This document shows, piece after piece, positions 1 through 15,100 of a DNA stretch of 64,000 nucleotides. Made by a program: the position numbers and the translations under genes. Within the stretch, counting starts at the first letter, position 1, and each line of letters begins with the position of its first letter. The notes beneath the pieces were generated by a model, which was not told the origin of the DNA, searched no databases, and saw only the letters and a list, made by a program, of their open reading frames with translations. The stretch comes from Nymphaea colorata (Eukaryota > Streptophyta > Magnoliopsida > Nymphaeales > Nymphaeaceae). The stretch lies in assembly GCF_008831285.2 (NCBI RefSeq), contig NC_045141.1, positions 26,959,315-27,023,314 of the forward strand. The letters are read 5' to 3'.

Positions 1-1471
1 TTCTAAGCACGTTGAGCCGAGGTTACTTACACTCGGTTTTTTATTCTATTCAATCGTTGTCTAATCACAAAAAAAAAAAGAAGAGGCGACGTGATAGACA
101 TTGGTTTCTTCCACTTATATAAGAGCCCTTTATAAGCAAGACGCTGATTGCGTTTTGGTGCAAATGCCAAAGCTGAAAATCTCCTTCACCATGTACAAGA
201 ATTTTGAACAGGAGAAACAGAAGTATTGTACCCACGGGTCTTGACGATAGGTAGCCGGATAGAAGCGGCCAATGAAGCAACGCGCATGGTCAGAGATAAC
301 ATTATAAACTCCAACATGAGAAACGCGAATGGCCATAGATAACATTACAAACTCCAACGCGAGCAATGCTGCCTTCTTTGAACGCAACTTTCAAGACGCA
401 GCCGGAAAAACAAGAGGCGCTTCTTGTCGCTTCTAGAAAAGCGCAAAGTACGGCCTCATATACGTGTAGCCAAGGCAGATTAATTAAACCATTATTCCGA
501 TTCCGATCAGTTAACAGCCATGTTAGCTATATGGCGCTTTATAGCTACACTTGGTTGTTTATTCTTTTCAACCGTTGTCTAATGACAAAAAAATGAGGCG
601 ACGTACTGGACATTGGTTTCTTCCACTTACATATGAGCCCTTTATAAGCAAGATGCTGATTGTGTATTGGTGCATGCGCCAAATCTGAAACTCGTTAAGT
701 GCACAACCATGTGTATGTACAGCAACGTATAATGACTAAAATGATTTCCGTAAAATTTAAAAAATGAAAAGAAAATTATGTAAGTATTAAGAAGTGTTTG
801 GATGACACTTTGAAAAAACTTTATTTTTCTAAAACTTGGTTTCCAAATGAGTTTTTACAACCTGGTTTACTTGTTTGGATGATAATGCAAAAACACGGTT
901 TTCACTTTCCAAGACTTGGTTTGTGTTTGGATGACGAAAAATGAGTTTTTGAAGATACTTGAAAAAAAAAGTTCATACAATACAATTATGTTATAGCTAT
1001 GACATATAGAGCGTTGTCAAATATAAATTTTGTTTACAGTCTTAACAAATTGGACAGCTTTACATTATGTAAGGCTTCTCTTACCAAAATTTAAATGTTG
1101 GATGAAAATTTTGGAAGGTTCACGTTTTTCATCACCATATCAAAACCCAGTTAGTTTCAGTACATACTTTTATATAAAAAAAAAGTTTAAAATATGGCAA
1201 CCTTATTATTTTTGTTTAGTGCAGGTTCGGTTTTCTTCTCTAGTCGTCCGCCATTGACGGGAAGATGACCGCGGAGTCTGCAGCATTGACATGACGACCG
1301 AGGCAAGACCAGGTGACAGCTGACGCGATAAATGCCTCACACACAGTACCCGGCGGAGCATATTATTGGCCCCAGCCCACCCGTTTTGAAGCAAAAGCAG
1401 ATCTGATGGGCTTACTAGCAAGGATCCTTTTCCATGAACGCCATTCTCTCTTTGTCTCTCTCTTCATTCTC
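1..1471. other. Upstream/intergenic DNA of the PHO1 gene
   Basis: No coding exon could be supported here. The first 700 bases hold a diverged duplication (see the repeat entry). About 787-960 is an AT-rich stretch with three same-orientation copies of a TGTTTGGATGA motif, probably a degraded MITE. The last 200 bases, rich in CT and GC, lead into the PHO1 TATA box. Short open frames on both strands show no family signature. Confidence 0.6.
27..690. repeat. Diverged direct duplication (about 150 bp, 27-179 and 545-690)
   Basis: Two same-orientation copies share long nearly identical blocks, including CATTGGTTTCTTCCACTTA, GAGCCCTTTATAAGCAAGA and the GTTGTCTAAT..AGGCGACGT segment, with scattered substitutions and a poly-A length difference. 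The spacing is about 513 bp. Copy A contains a TATATAA sequence. Between the copies a shorter tandem repeat of about 44 bp is seen at roughly 283-365 (core AGATAACATTA.AAACTCCAAC). Origin unknown; a duplicated promoter or repeat fragment is possible. Confidence 0.75.
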
Positions 1472-1479
1472 TATAAAAA
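1472..1479 (+). promoter_or_regulatory. TATA box of the PHO1 gene
   Basis: TATAAAAA preceded by a CT-rich stretch lies 107-114 nt upstream of the PHO1 start codon. Transcription would begin near 1505, giving a leader of roughly 80 nt that contains no upstream ATG. Confidence 0.6.
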
Positions 1480-1585
1480 GCGCCGGCCACAGCCACTGCA
1501 ACAGCGATAGCCACACCCCCTTCCTTCTTCTCGTCTTCTTCTCTCTCGATAGCGACCTAACTGCGCAGATAGACTATTAGAGGCA

Positions 1586-3785
1586 ATGGTGAAATTCGCA
1601 AAGGAGCTGGAAGCTAAACTGATCCCCGAGTGGAGAGACGCTTTTGTGGACTACTGGGCACTGAAGAAGAGAGTGAAGAATATCAAAGTGCAACGGAAAT
1701 CGGCGGGCTTCTGTGCCGCTCCCGCCGGTAAAGAGCAAGGGCTCTCCTTCTTGCGGCCAGTGCGACGTCTCGAGGAAAATATCTCTGATAAACAGATCCA
1801 TGAGGATGAGAAAGACGACGCCGTCGCTCAGGTCTCTCTCTCTCTCTCTCTCTCGCTCACACACACACACACACCCACGCGCGCGCGCGCGCATGCACAC
1901 ACTGATATACTATATGCACGGCGACTTGAAGATGGTGAACGAAGAGGACATGTAAAAACAGGATCACGCACGTTGACTAGCTACAGGAATTAATGATATT
2001 CTAGTGGAGGAGTGAAACTACAAGCCTTATGGCCTTTAATATAACCATGCTTTGTTAATTTCTCCAGCAATGGAGAAGGCTTGTTCCAGCACTAGTCGTT
2101 CATTGCCCAGGAAGTTGTTCAACTAGAAAGTTGAACTTGGAGAGCCGGTTGTTTCACGTAGAGTTCTCGAGTTTAACTCTCCCAAAGATGATGTACATAT
2201 TATTTTTCCTTGGCTGACGCAACTGGGGGAATCATCTGGTTTCCCAACACAGATTTTGGCTTAATGGCACTGTGTTTACTATTTGATGTCTTTAATACCA
2301 GGTGATGAGGGTGGATGTGGAGAACTGTTGCGATCCGAAACTGGAGACTCTGACCACGCTGGATGCCGAGGTGAAGGAATTCTTCGAATGCTTGGAGGAG
2401 GAGCTGAAAAAGGTGAATCGATTCTACAGAAGCAAGGAAAGCGAGTTCCTGGAGAGAGGAGAGATCCTCAAAAAGCAGCTCCACATCCTCCTTGACATCA
2501 AACGCTTGATCCACGAGCGCTATCGGAAGTCTCCCTCGTCCAGGGTCCACTCTATTCCCTTGTCGCCCCGCCCGGTCTCGCTGTCCCGTCAGGGATCGGA
2601 ATTCTCGGGTAACTTCCAATTATTTCTGCTCATCTGTGCTTGTTTTTCTCTCCTTATTTATTGATTTAAAAGATGGTGCGCTTGGATGATAGAGACTGCA
2701 GCCATAGGAGAACGAAAACCGAAGAATTCGCTTAGGAAAGTTGTCCTCGTCCGAAACATCGAATCAAAATCAGCAAGTGATATTTCGGATTGAAGTTCCA
2801 TTTTCATCTTTTCTCAAGAAAAAGTCCAAAAATATTCTGAAGGACAAAGTATAACAAGATCAGAAATGAACTTATAAAATATAAAAAAAAAGTTGTATAT
2901 GCTAATAATCTTATTTCATGGTATGGCCTTTAAATTTCCGATCGTCGTTATTTTAAAAGATGCATGCAGTGTTCTTGTAAAATATCATATATGTGCGCGT
3001 CTGTGCAGTGGTATAATATTTCTGTAAAGGGAAACGCTGGGATGGGAATTAGAATACGCCAGGCAAAAGAGAACATAACCGATGGCGTCAGCAAGTGAGT
3101 GGGGAGATCTGACGGTTTCACGTCATTGCAGGGAGGGCGGCGGAGTCATTGGAGGCGGTGACAGAGATAGTGACGTCGTCGGAGATGGCGGGAAGGGCGA
3201 GCCCCGTGCTCAGTGCCAGGACGAAGGGCTCGAAGGCCAAGGCGCTGGTATCCGGCGGAATGAAGATCGAGATACCCGCAACCACGCCCAGCAGAGCTCT
3301 GTCCGCCTTGTTCCAGGCACTGCGCGAGGATGTGAACAACGGATTCGCGGCAATCAACCGCAAGAAGGTCCGGCACGCCGAGAAGATGATCCGTGGTGCC
3401 TACGTCGAGCTGTACAAGGAGCTCTCCCTGCTGAAATCCTACAGGTTCGCGGACGTGCATGGATGCAAATGTGTTTCCCAGGAAGTTGGGGATACTGAAT
3501 CACGACCGTTGATTGCCCTTACGCTGAGTATATTACTCTGTATGTCTGGCTTGTGATGGACGGCTGCGATTCAATTTCACCAAACCCTGTAATGTCCAGT
3601 CATATGGCAAAACCTCTCTACTGATCGTGGGGCGTGGAGATCTCAATTTCTCTTTCTTCGTCTTGCATATTTGCTGGTTGGGTTTGAGGATTTGATGATG
3701 ACATTTTCTTTTGTTCTTATTTGAAAAAATTGACAGCACTCTAAATTTCCAGGCGTTTACGAAGATACTCAAAAAGTTTGATAAG

Positions 3786-3827
<42 letters not shown>

Positions 3828-6800
3828 CTTGAGAAAAAGTTAGGATCATTGCCACAAATATTACGTTCAATTTTCTCGATGAACTAAATAGTACTTGCTT
3901 TATTGTCATTATTCAGGTGTGTAGTGAGAATGCTTCTGCGATATATTTGCCAACAGTGAGAACATCAGTCTTTATTACTTCAGACAAGGTAATCTTCCTA
4001 CTTGTTTTTTTTTTTGGCTTGTACAAGCGAACGGTTAGTAATATATGTTACTGAAGAAATGGAATTAATGAACCTTGCAATGTGTCGACGTCTGAAACAT
4101 CATTAACGACATGCAGGTAGTCAGATTGGCAGAGGAGGTGGAGTCCATTTTCACCAAGCACTTTGCTGGTAATGACCGGAGAAGCGCTATGAAGTACCTA
4201 AGACCCCGAGACCAGCAAAAAAGTTCCAAGATCGTCACCTTTTTCGTTGGTAAGGAAGCATTGCACGAGCTTGTTCCCTTAACTCAATTTCTTTTACGAT
4301 CATCTTGAACTAGTAAGGGGTGCTGATTTAGTTCGCTGGCGCAGGTCTCCTCATGGGCTGCTGTGTGATGCTATTCACAGTCTACGCCTTCTTGGCCCAC
4401 CTGTCGGGATCCTACTTTTCCAACAACGAAATACCTTACTTGGAGACCATCTACCCTCTGCTCAGGTATGTATTGAAAATAGTATATGCCATCTACGGCC
4501 ATTTATTCGCTCAATCTATGAGTGGGTTAATTTCTACGGTTTGCGGCGATATATAGTGATATGACAGGCTGTGAATTGGAATTTGATTTTTTTTTCAGCA
4601 TCTTAATACTCATCAGCCTGCACATGGTAGTGTATGGATTCAACCTATGGGCGTGGAGGAGGAGCAGGATCAACTACAACTTCATCTTCGACTTCTCCCC
4701 CACCACCTCCCTCAAGCCCAGCGATGCCTTCCTCATTGGCGCCTCTTTCATGGCACTTGTCGCCTGTAGCACGGTGGTCCATCTCATTCTCAAAACCAAT
4801 GGATTTTCGCCTTCATTCGCCGATAACATTCCTCGCATCCTCCTGTTGGTAAGCCTTATTAGCTGCAGAACAAAATAGAGTCCATGAAAGTTGTTTTGGC
4901 AACAGTAACATATCGTTTAGTGTATGAGCTCTAAAGTTTGAAGCAGATTCATGAAATTGTTCCTACAAATACTTGGTGGGAACAGTTAATAGTCTAACTA
5001 ATATTGAAAAGGAAAAGAAGTATATGAACTTAAAAATCTTAACTATACATATTTGTGTGTTATATAGTTTAGAGCCATCAATATGAGACATTTTGATCTT
5101 ATGGCTATGGGATTTGGTACACATGCAGATACTGACAGCCGTTCTCATCTTCCCCCTGAACGTCTTCTACCGCTCCACTCGCTACTTCTTCCTCCGTGTC
5201 CTGCGCCACATCATTTGCTCACCCTTCTACAAGGCAAGCCCCCTCATCTTAGTTATATTTCCAATTTGAAGATTAATATTGATAGTGCAAGAGATTAGTC
5301 GCAACAAAAGGTGACCTAGTCAAGCTCGTTTAGCAATAAGTAAATGAAGCTTAATTAGTCCAGATGGGCAGCAACTGGGGTGTAGCTTGGCTCCTCCTTA
5401 TATAAAAAGGAAAAATTAGGATTCATGTGTAGATCGACTCCTTTTGCCTGCCATTAGACAACTTAAAACTGATCCACTGGTATGTTGCCAATTTGTGACC
5501 TTTTTTGCAGGTGGTGATGGCAGACTTCTTTATGGCAGATCAGTTTACCAGTCAGGTAACCATTTTGACTCCTTTTCAAGTTCTTCACTATAGTGAGCAG
5601 ACATGCACTAAATATTTATGGCAGATCATAAGTCTTAATTAGTTTTCTTGTTTTTTTCTCACATTTTCCTTTTCAGAAGAGAGGTGATATTTGTTAGTCT
5701 ACTCTTACTTTTTAATGGGCACTTACTTGAACCTTAGCTCATCGACCTTCTTTCTCCATTGCATATATACAGGTGACGTCGTTCAGGCACATGGAGCTCA
5801 CAGCCTGCTATATGTTTGCAACCGGCTTCAAGACTCATCACCCTCAGACGTGCACAAATCGCAAGTTCTTCTACAAGGAGTTCGCCTATGCCATTTCTTT
5901 CTTGCCTTACTATTGGCGTGCGATACAGGTGAGACTATAAAGCTCCTCCATATATGTATATTGTAATGTACCCTCCATACACATGAACTCTTTCAGTGAA
6001 GGAAAATAATAATGAAACTCTGTCTCCCAACATTGTATTATATGAGCACAGGTATTATTGCAGTGCTTCCTTTCTTGGCTTCCATATTAATTGAAACTTG
6101 CTGATGCTTGTCAGTGTGCAAGAAGATGGTTTGATGAAGGCGATTTAGGCCACTTGGAAAATTTGGGCAAGTATGTGTCAACCATGGTAGCAGCTGGAGC
6201 CAGAATCGCATATGCAAGGTATCCCACTACCTTGTGGCTGGCCATTGTTGTGATCACCTCAACCTTGGTAACCACTTACCAGATCTACTGGGATCTTGTC
6301 AAGGACTGGGGCCTTCTCAACCCAAGATCCAAAAATCCATGGCTGAGGGATGAGCTCATTCTAAAGAGGAAGACTTTTTACTACGTAGCAATTGTGAGTA
6401 ACCTCATGCTTATGCATCTAATTCCATTATATTCTCAGTTTCCTATATTTTATTTCCGGCCCTCATCATCTGTGAGCCATGTCGTTTGCATGAATTGTCA
6501 TAACTGTATCACTGATTAATTAATTTGTTTAAGAAAAGGCTGTGAACAAACTGTTTGACCAAATTGAAACATAAGTCGATTAAAACTCATGTTTCACCAA
6601 AATTATGGATCTGTAATTGCAATAGTTGAGATAAAATGTGCAGCTAGCTAGATTTTATGAATCTAGTGCCCGCCGAGTACTGTTTAATTATAAATATAAT
6701 GCTTATGAACAAAAAACTGTCCGCGTATCCTTTGATGTCAAGGAAATACTCTGTGAAAGTGTATCTTTAAGCATGACCAAGTTCTTGAACTATGAGCATA

Positions 6801-7620
6801 GATTCATAGGAAACCAAGTTCACGCAAGAATCAGGCTCACTGCTCTGTGCGGATTCCATGATTCATTTACAAATGAATGTGCAGGAACACGCGTTTCTCC
6901 ATAAGAATTTATTTCTAGCTTCCGTTCACCTTATATGTGAGCCTCCTCATGTACACCACCATCCCGCGCGTTGTCATTATCTTGAGAACGCTAAATCAAA
7001 CAAGCTCCAACGGACATCCTGGAGCTGAAGCCTTGACCTTCTTCAACTTTAAGTAGCTCTTAATTAGGTGGAACTGATTACCAAGTAAATACTAATTAAT
7101 AGAGTTCCTGATGTTGCTTTTTTTTTTTTCTTAACAAGCGATTCATATGCTTCTTCTCGCATGCGTTTCAGGTGGTGAACTTCGTTCTTAGGATTGCTTG
7201 GGTCGAAGCAGTCATGAACGTTAACATTCGGCATATAGATCATAGATTGCTCGAATTTGCGCTAGCTTCTGTTGAGGTGATCCGCCGCGGCCAGTGGAAT
7301 TTCTATAGGTATCTATCTTCATATACATGTTCTTTACTGGTGCGGAGGCAGGTGTGGGCAATGTGTCCACCTCAAAAAATATTTATCAATGCCTTTTATT
7401 TAAAAATTTCTATCTCCACTCCTGATTTTTTTGACAGCAAAACTGGGTATAATATGTTTATGATGTTTGTTCTTGGGATGGTGATGGAAAGCAGTCAGCT
7501 AGTAGTAACTCATGCATCGTTCTTAACAGGGTGGAGAATGAACACTTGAACAATGTTGGCAAGTTCAGGGCTGTGAAGACAATGCCGCTTCCCTTCCGCG
7601 AGATGGAAGATGATGACTAA
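1586..7620 (+). CDS. PHO1: PHO1-family phosphate transporter (SPX-EXS protein)
   Basis: Fourteen coding exons: 1586-1831, 2302-2608, 3132-3444, 3737-3785, 3917-3988, 4117-4249, 4345-4465, 4599-4848, 5129-5233, 5511-5555, 5773-5928, 6115-6393, 7172-7308, 7530-7620. They join to 2,304 nt, 767 aa, normal for the family (about 780). Residues 1-330 form the SPX domain: it opens [17 protein letters not shown] and carries the basic KILKKFDK helix (about 298-305) known in SPX domains to bind inositol pyrophosphates. Membrane segments begin near 370 ([18 protein letters not shown]), and the EXS domain (about 530-760) includes [11 protein letters not shown] and [11 protein letters not shown]1 proteins export phosphate to the xylem from Golgi/endosomal and plasma membranes. 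The exon 4 acceptor at 3736 was chosen because the nearer AG at 3752 breaks frame. Intron 9 has a GC donor. Whether it is PHO1 itself or a PHO1;H paralogue is not resolved. Confidence 0.95.
1833..1899. repeat. Compound microsatellite (CT)n(AC)n(GC)n in PHO1 intron 1
   Basis: An alternating TC tract starts one base after the intron 1 GT donor, then passes into AC and GC dinucleotides ending near a GCATGCACACAC segment. It sits wholly in the intron. Confidence 0.9.
3789..3823. repeat. (CT)n microsatellite at the PHO1 intron 4 donor
   Basis: About 17 CT units start three bases into intron 4, directly after the AAG|GTA donor. The intron is only 131 nt (3786-3916), so the tract makes up about a quarter of it. 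Confidence 0.9.
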
Positions 7621-9049
<1,429 letters not shown>

Positions 9050-9148
9050 ATGGTGAGGGGTCTGCTAAAGAGCGTTGTTTCCCGGTCGCTCTCCGTCGCC
9101 GGCAAATGGCAAAACCAGCAGCTCCGGCGGCTCAACGTTCACGAGTAT

Positions 9149-9196
<48 letters not shown>

Positions 9197-12100
9197 CCAG
9201 AAATCTGGGACGGGTTGGGATGCTGACTATGATTAACGTTATTTGGTCACATTTTTTGTTTAATGAAACGATACATCGAAACGCTTCTCTGAAATTGCGG
9301 GATCCGACGAAGAGAACAATGGAGTAGTTTCATTTGCTTCGTTTTCTCTTTCGGTTGCTTCTTTATAACGATCCTCCTCACTTTTGCTTTATGGAGTTAT
9401 ATTTCGTATTAGTTTCGCTTTTTTTCTTTCAATATATTGTGGACAATGCCGGAGCTTACTGAGGGGAATTTTATGGTAACTTCTCCAGAAATATTGGATA
9501 GGCTTTGAATATGCTATTCGCTTGTCCTGGTCTTTTGGGTGAGTGATGATTCTTAGCAATACTTCTTGTATAAACGGAAATGGGCGGAATCGACGAGAAA
9601 TTTGAACCCTTAATTCTATGGCTATCTGTTCTTCTGCAGTTTTGCACTTTGGTCATTTCCAGGAATCCAGGAACAGTAGGGTTTTTCTTCTTCTTCTGCG
9701 GCATAGTGGTTTGGCCATTTCAGAGTAATCAAGAACACAGATGTTTTGTGGATCCTTTTTACATTCGAGTTTAGAGTGTTTGGGAGCAGAAGAGATTTCT
9801 TGGTCTTTTAGCTTCGGTAGTTTGGTGTTTCAAGATATTCAAACGCACAAGGTTTTAGGTGGATCTATAATTGATCAGCATTTAGGGGTATTTGCATCCA
9901 CCCCTGTCCCGGAATGGGAGTTAAGTGAGGAACATTTTAAATCTGAATGCAGCTCCAATGACTATTCGTGCTGAATAAATCCGTGCATCCAGGTGTCTAT
10001 GTAAGGAAAATTCAATGTTTCATTTGCTGATGTAGTCCTATCAGCGCAACGAGGATTAATTATCTTATGCTGATAAAAGTTGTGTCACGAGTAGCACCGA
10101 GATGCTACTCATAACACAATGAACATTCTCCAGGCAGGATTGGAGTAATTACTCAAGGGGAGGTAAACTCTCTGGTAGGAAACCTTTTTTGTATATAGTG
10201 GCTGGTGTGGAAAAACAGATGTATGATCAGTGTTATCGATGGAAGGTGATAGGATGAAAGACACCTCAGCTTTAAAAACAGTATTGCAGACAAGGATGGA
10301 GTAATCACCAGTCCATTTAAGGAAACTGGGTGTTGGGGTAAGAAGATCCCATTTTATATCTTGCAAGAACATGCATGGATGCCAGCATGGTAATGGCCAA
10401 TCGATGCTGGACAGAGAAGGGTAAGGGTCTATGGACTTGCTGCAACCCTGCAATCCAAGAATTGAATATCTGATTGATGGCTTTCTTGTTAAGTCAATGG
10501 GGTAATAACCTACCAAAGCTGGAGTAATTTTGGAATGGGGAATGACGTGTTTTCCCTATGTGTTGTTAGCTTGCATTAGGTGATGGTTTATAGATGCACA
10601 ATTGGATAGAAAATGAGAATGTATAGCCTGTTCTGAAGAACATACTGGCATCATCAAGATGATGGCCGGATGGTGTTGGAAACAGAAACAGGAGCAGAAA
10701 GGATGTAACTCCTGGGACATAGATGATGTAACGTTACCATTTGGCACTTGAAAATAGAAGACAAATATTGGATAAATGTTAACTTTTGTTATGTGAATGA
10801 AATTTCTAATTAATTGTTAGTAGTTAGTACTAAAGCAAAAGGTGGTCATCATGTAGGCTAGGAAAAGATAGTTTAGCAGAGTATTTCACATGTTTTGTCT
10901 AAACAACAGAAGATATTGCTGTTATCAAGAGTCTGAATGGCAAAAGACTTCCAAGGCTCAAGGTGGGTGCCTGATAGTGCATAATCCATCCCAATTTCAC
11001 GCCAGGTGCCAGCTATTAATGGATATAATTAACTTGTACTATTTACTGATTTTTAAGATGTATGTAAGGCTTAAGCAAATGAATTTTCAAAGCTGGAAAT
11101 GCCTGCCACCCTGAATTGTGAAAGAAAAAGGTAAAAAGCTGTTTCTTTTAACAAAATTTCAGATGATAAACACTAAATTGCGTGGCTCTTTCATATGGAT
11201 GGGACCATTTTCTTTTCAATAGTGACAGGTGGAAGAATGTTATTAGTGAAGCATGTATCATGTCCTAAGTTGGAAATTTTGCCTTTCAACTAATTTATTT
11301 TCGGTTTGCAACTAGGGTGCTGAATTGATGAGTAAGTATGGCATAAATGTTCCAAAAGGAGTTGCAATTTCTTCTGTTCAAGAGGTGAAAAATGTGATCC
11401 AAAGTACCTTCCCTAACGAAGAGGAAGTAAGCTGCTTTTTCTTTTCGTCCTTTAGTTTTATTAATTCAGAGTCTGGATATTTCTATGCTTGTTTTTGGTT
11501 CTTGAATAATCCATGTTTCTTGTATTTCATGTGTGGGACTAATACTAACATATGGAGCAATTAGATACTTTTCTCCTGCCTATGTTCTTGTTTCCTTCTT
11601 CAGTCATGAAAAAAACTTACAACTTTCTTTTGGTCATGTGGATATAAGTTTCTTGTTCATTGTGCTTATATATAGATCCATTTGTTTCTTAAGGTTTAAC
11701 TTAGACCGGTTAGCACAGGGGTGAATTTTCATGTTGGTTGAAGGAATCATTGGACAAACATATAAGCTCAATATTGTTAAAGAATGGTTCTCTAATTTAG
11801 GGATCTACATTCCTTCTCTATTTTGCTGATATAGAAATGTGTTATTCAAGTAACTGATTTCTTTTCATGACTATCCCCGTGCATTTTTCATCCTTTTTCT
11901 CCTTATGGCAAAACAAAATAAAACTATCAGGTATTTATTTTTCCTGCTGCTTCTACTTGGTTTTCTTCACTCCTATACATATGTCTGCAATGATGATGCC
12001 TTCTAGTTCTGGACCTATTTCAATGTTTATTTAAGATGGGACTGAAGTATAGAACCCCAGTTGCTTTATGTGCTGATGTCCTTCAAACGGAAGGAACATC

Positions 12101-15100
12101 ACTCCTTTACCTTTTTCCTTCAGTTACCTTTGTTGCTCTATTTAGTTACTGTTTTTGATCTTTTGCCTTTCCTTATATTTTCATGCATGTTGCATATGTT
12201 TCAAGAATCAAAATGGACTTGTCTTTGATTTTTGCTATTTTCCATACAATTTTACAGTAACTAAAAATAAAATGCATTGAGAATTCTGTTGATCATTTTT
12301 TGTTTCTTCATCTATCCTACCCTGGCTGAGGACTATTTGCAGATTCAATATTTCCTTCATACTAATAGCACTGCACTGATTTGGTATTTGCATATTATCT
12401 TGACTAGTTTTCTACCTAAATAGCATTTATGATAATGATGTTCCGAAAAAATCTTTGGAATGGTAATTGTATATGTAGAATGTAATACCAAATGCTTGAT
12501 TGACAACCCATAAGCATTTTTTTTATGCATTAAATATGTATGATATTTTAATGCTAGGAATGACCTGTGAAACACTATATAACTTTTTTAAACGAAAATT
12601 GAGTGGATGTTTTAGATCAGATTGTGTTGGAAACATTAAGGACCTTCTAGCTAATTTCGCGGTATGAGAGTATTAAGCTGGATCAGAAAAGTAATGCTTT
12701 TTGCAAAAGCTTCCATAAAGTGTTGTAAGTTTTTTCCAGTTATTCCCTTTATACCTGTGAAACATACAATTGTCATGGTAGTTGATTCCTATTAGGGTTG
12801 TAGTTGTGTGAATGAGATGAATAATATTTTGATGTTACCTTTTATTTTTTTTGTCAGTTAGTTGTTAAGAGTCAAATTCTTGCTGGTGGAAGAGGCTTGG
12901 GGACATTCAAAAGTGGTCTTAAGGGTGGAGTCCACATAGTGAAAGCTGGTGATGTTGAAGAAATTTCTGGTACTGGAATTGCGCATGTATAGTTTTTTTT
13001 TTTTTTTTAGTAAAGAAACTAATAATGATATCCCATTTTTTCGTTCCTTGTTCTGATTTTAGTGGCATATATTCCTTGGTAGGATAAGCATACTGTTTAG
13101 GACATTGATTGTATGTCTGTTTGCTGTGAACCTTCTGCATTTATTCAAATCTGGATTTTTAAAAAACAGTGTAATAGAGCTCTTGTTTTATGTGTACTTT
13201 TGTTGTTTTCTCATGATCGGTGATATCAATGAATAAATAAATGTTATCGTAAATTTCTTTTCAGCAAGCTTGCTTTGTTATCTTTTAATTTAATAACTCA
13301 CTATTGTTATTCATCATTCATCAACTGTGAAGTTTGACAGGAACTTGGAAGACTGTAATATTTTCAATATCAGATTTCTATTTTAATTTTCATGATTTAG
13401 CAAATTTATATGTTCTCAGTTGTCTACAATTTTTTTTTGGTTAATTTTTGTGTATCTTATTGTTTGGCTAGATTTTCTCAAATATTAGCAATATTTAAGT
13501 TTTCCCATTTTTTAAATGTTCTCTTGTAATATGGCATGACGTGAAATGATTAACTCATATCTCTAGTTGTTCAATATGGGTTCTATTGTGATTTTTTAAA
13601 GCATTGGCCAAAAGAACTAATATTAACATTGAAAATTATGTTGGAATTTGTTTCATCTACAATTTTTTCAATTGTTTTCTGGTGTTATTTAATATGATCG
13701 CTTTGCATAGTGGAAACTGATTAGTAGAAAATAGCTTATTGATACAAACTGATTTCAATTGTTCAGTGTAACATTCACTACATACCCAGCTCATTTAAGC
13801 TTGTCTCTTAACAAACTTGCATCCAATGATCCAAAACATATTTGCCATCAAAGAGTTGCTATATTGTCACAAGTGGTAGATAAGAATATCTTGCCTAGTT
13901 CTTTTTTTGTTTTTCTCTAAGGAATTTCCCTTGTTTTGCAGGAAAAATGCTTGGTCAGATTCTTGTCACAAAACAAACTGGTCCTCAAGGGAAACCTGTG
14001 AACAAGGTCAGCTATATTCAGTAGCGTACTTTTCCTTGTCTTATTGTCCTCTATTTGCTGGAGCTAGATACTGGAGATTCAGATATATACAGGCAAATAA
14101 TGTCAGTAATGACATGTTTTGGTGTTCTATGTTGTGAGATGTCCTTTAAGAAGCACAAACTTGTGCCATTGGAAAATCTGCCAACCAAGAAACCTTCATT
14201 TATTTAGTTTGGCATAGAACCTGAAAAATGAAACCACGAGCGAAATATTAATGTGTCTTAGTTCCACTTGTCATGTGCTGTTTATTTTTCGTTATTAGTC
14301 CCTCTTCTTTTCACACTTTGGTCCTTTGCTACATGTTTAGGAGTCTATGGAAAATCACTTGCAAAGGGATATTGCGAACTTGAAAATAGATTTTTTATGA
14401 AACCTATTGCCTACTTGAACATGAGTTTATTTGACGAGAAAATATGATATTATGTCAACTGTGAGATCTGGGTCTCTGGAGGCCCATTTGTTTGAAAATG
14501 TTGTGCTGGATTAATTTGAGATCTCAATTCGCTTCTTGTTTTCTGATGACACAGTAGTACAGTACTGAAGGGAAAACTAAGCTCATTCTTCATTTTTCCC
14601 TGTGATTTTGCAGGTTTACTTGTGCCAAAAGATGTCACTTATCAATGAAATGTACTTTGCTATAACTCTTGATAGAACGACTGCGGGTCCGGTAAGTTCA
14701 TTTTTTTAGTAATTCCTTCTTTAGAAGATACAGTCTTGATGATAGAGATGGATATGCATTAATATGTTTTCTATTTTGGTTACCTAGATGTGTCTGTGAA
14801 AATTATACAAAGTTGTGGAAACATAGGTATAAGCCTGGAAACTACAGTTAGGAACATAATATTTTTTGTTATTAGTATTAGGTACATTTGAAGGACACAT
14901 TACAGATGTATCTGCATTAGCCAAAAAATAATGAATCTGATAGTGTAACAGTAGCTACAGCAAATTTTGTGTTTTAGATTACTGGCGTTGTAAACTTGTA
15001 ATTGATATGCCCATTAGTTTCTCATGCTTCCACTCTTGACTGTGCTTTGCAACCTTCAGGTTTTGATAGTGTGTAACTTCATATCAAGGAAGAAAATATT

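Noticed and set aside
1254-1290. Two TTGAC W-box cores upstream of PHO1
   Set aside because: WRKY regulation of Arabidopsis PHO1 is known, but these are followed by G and A rather than the C/T of a full W-box, and TTGAC is common by chance.
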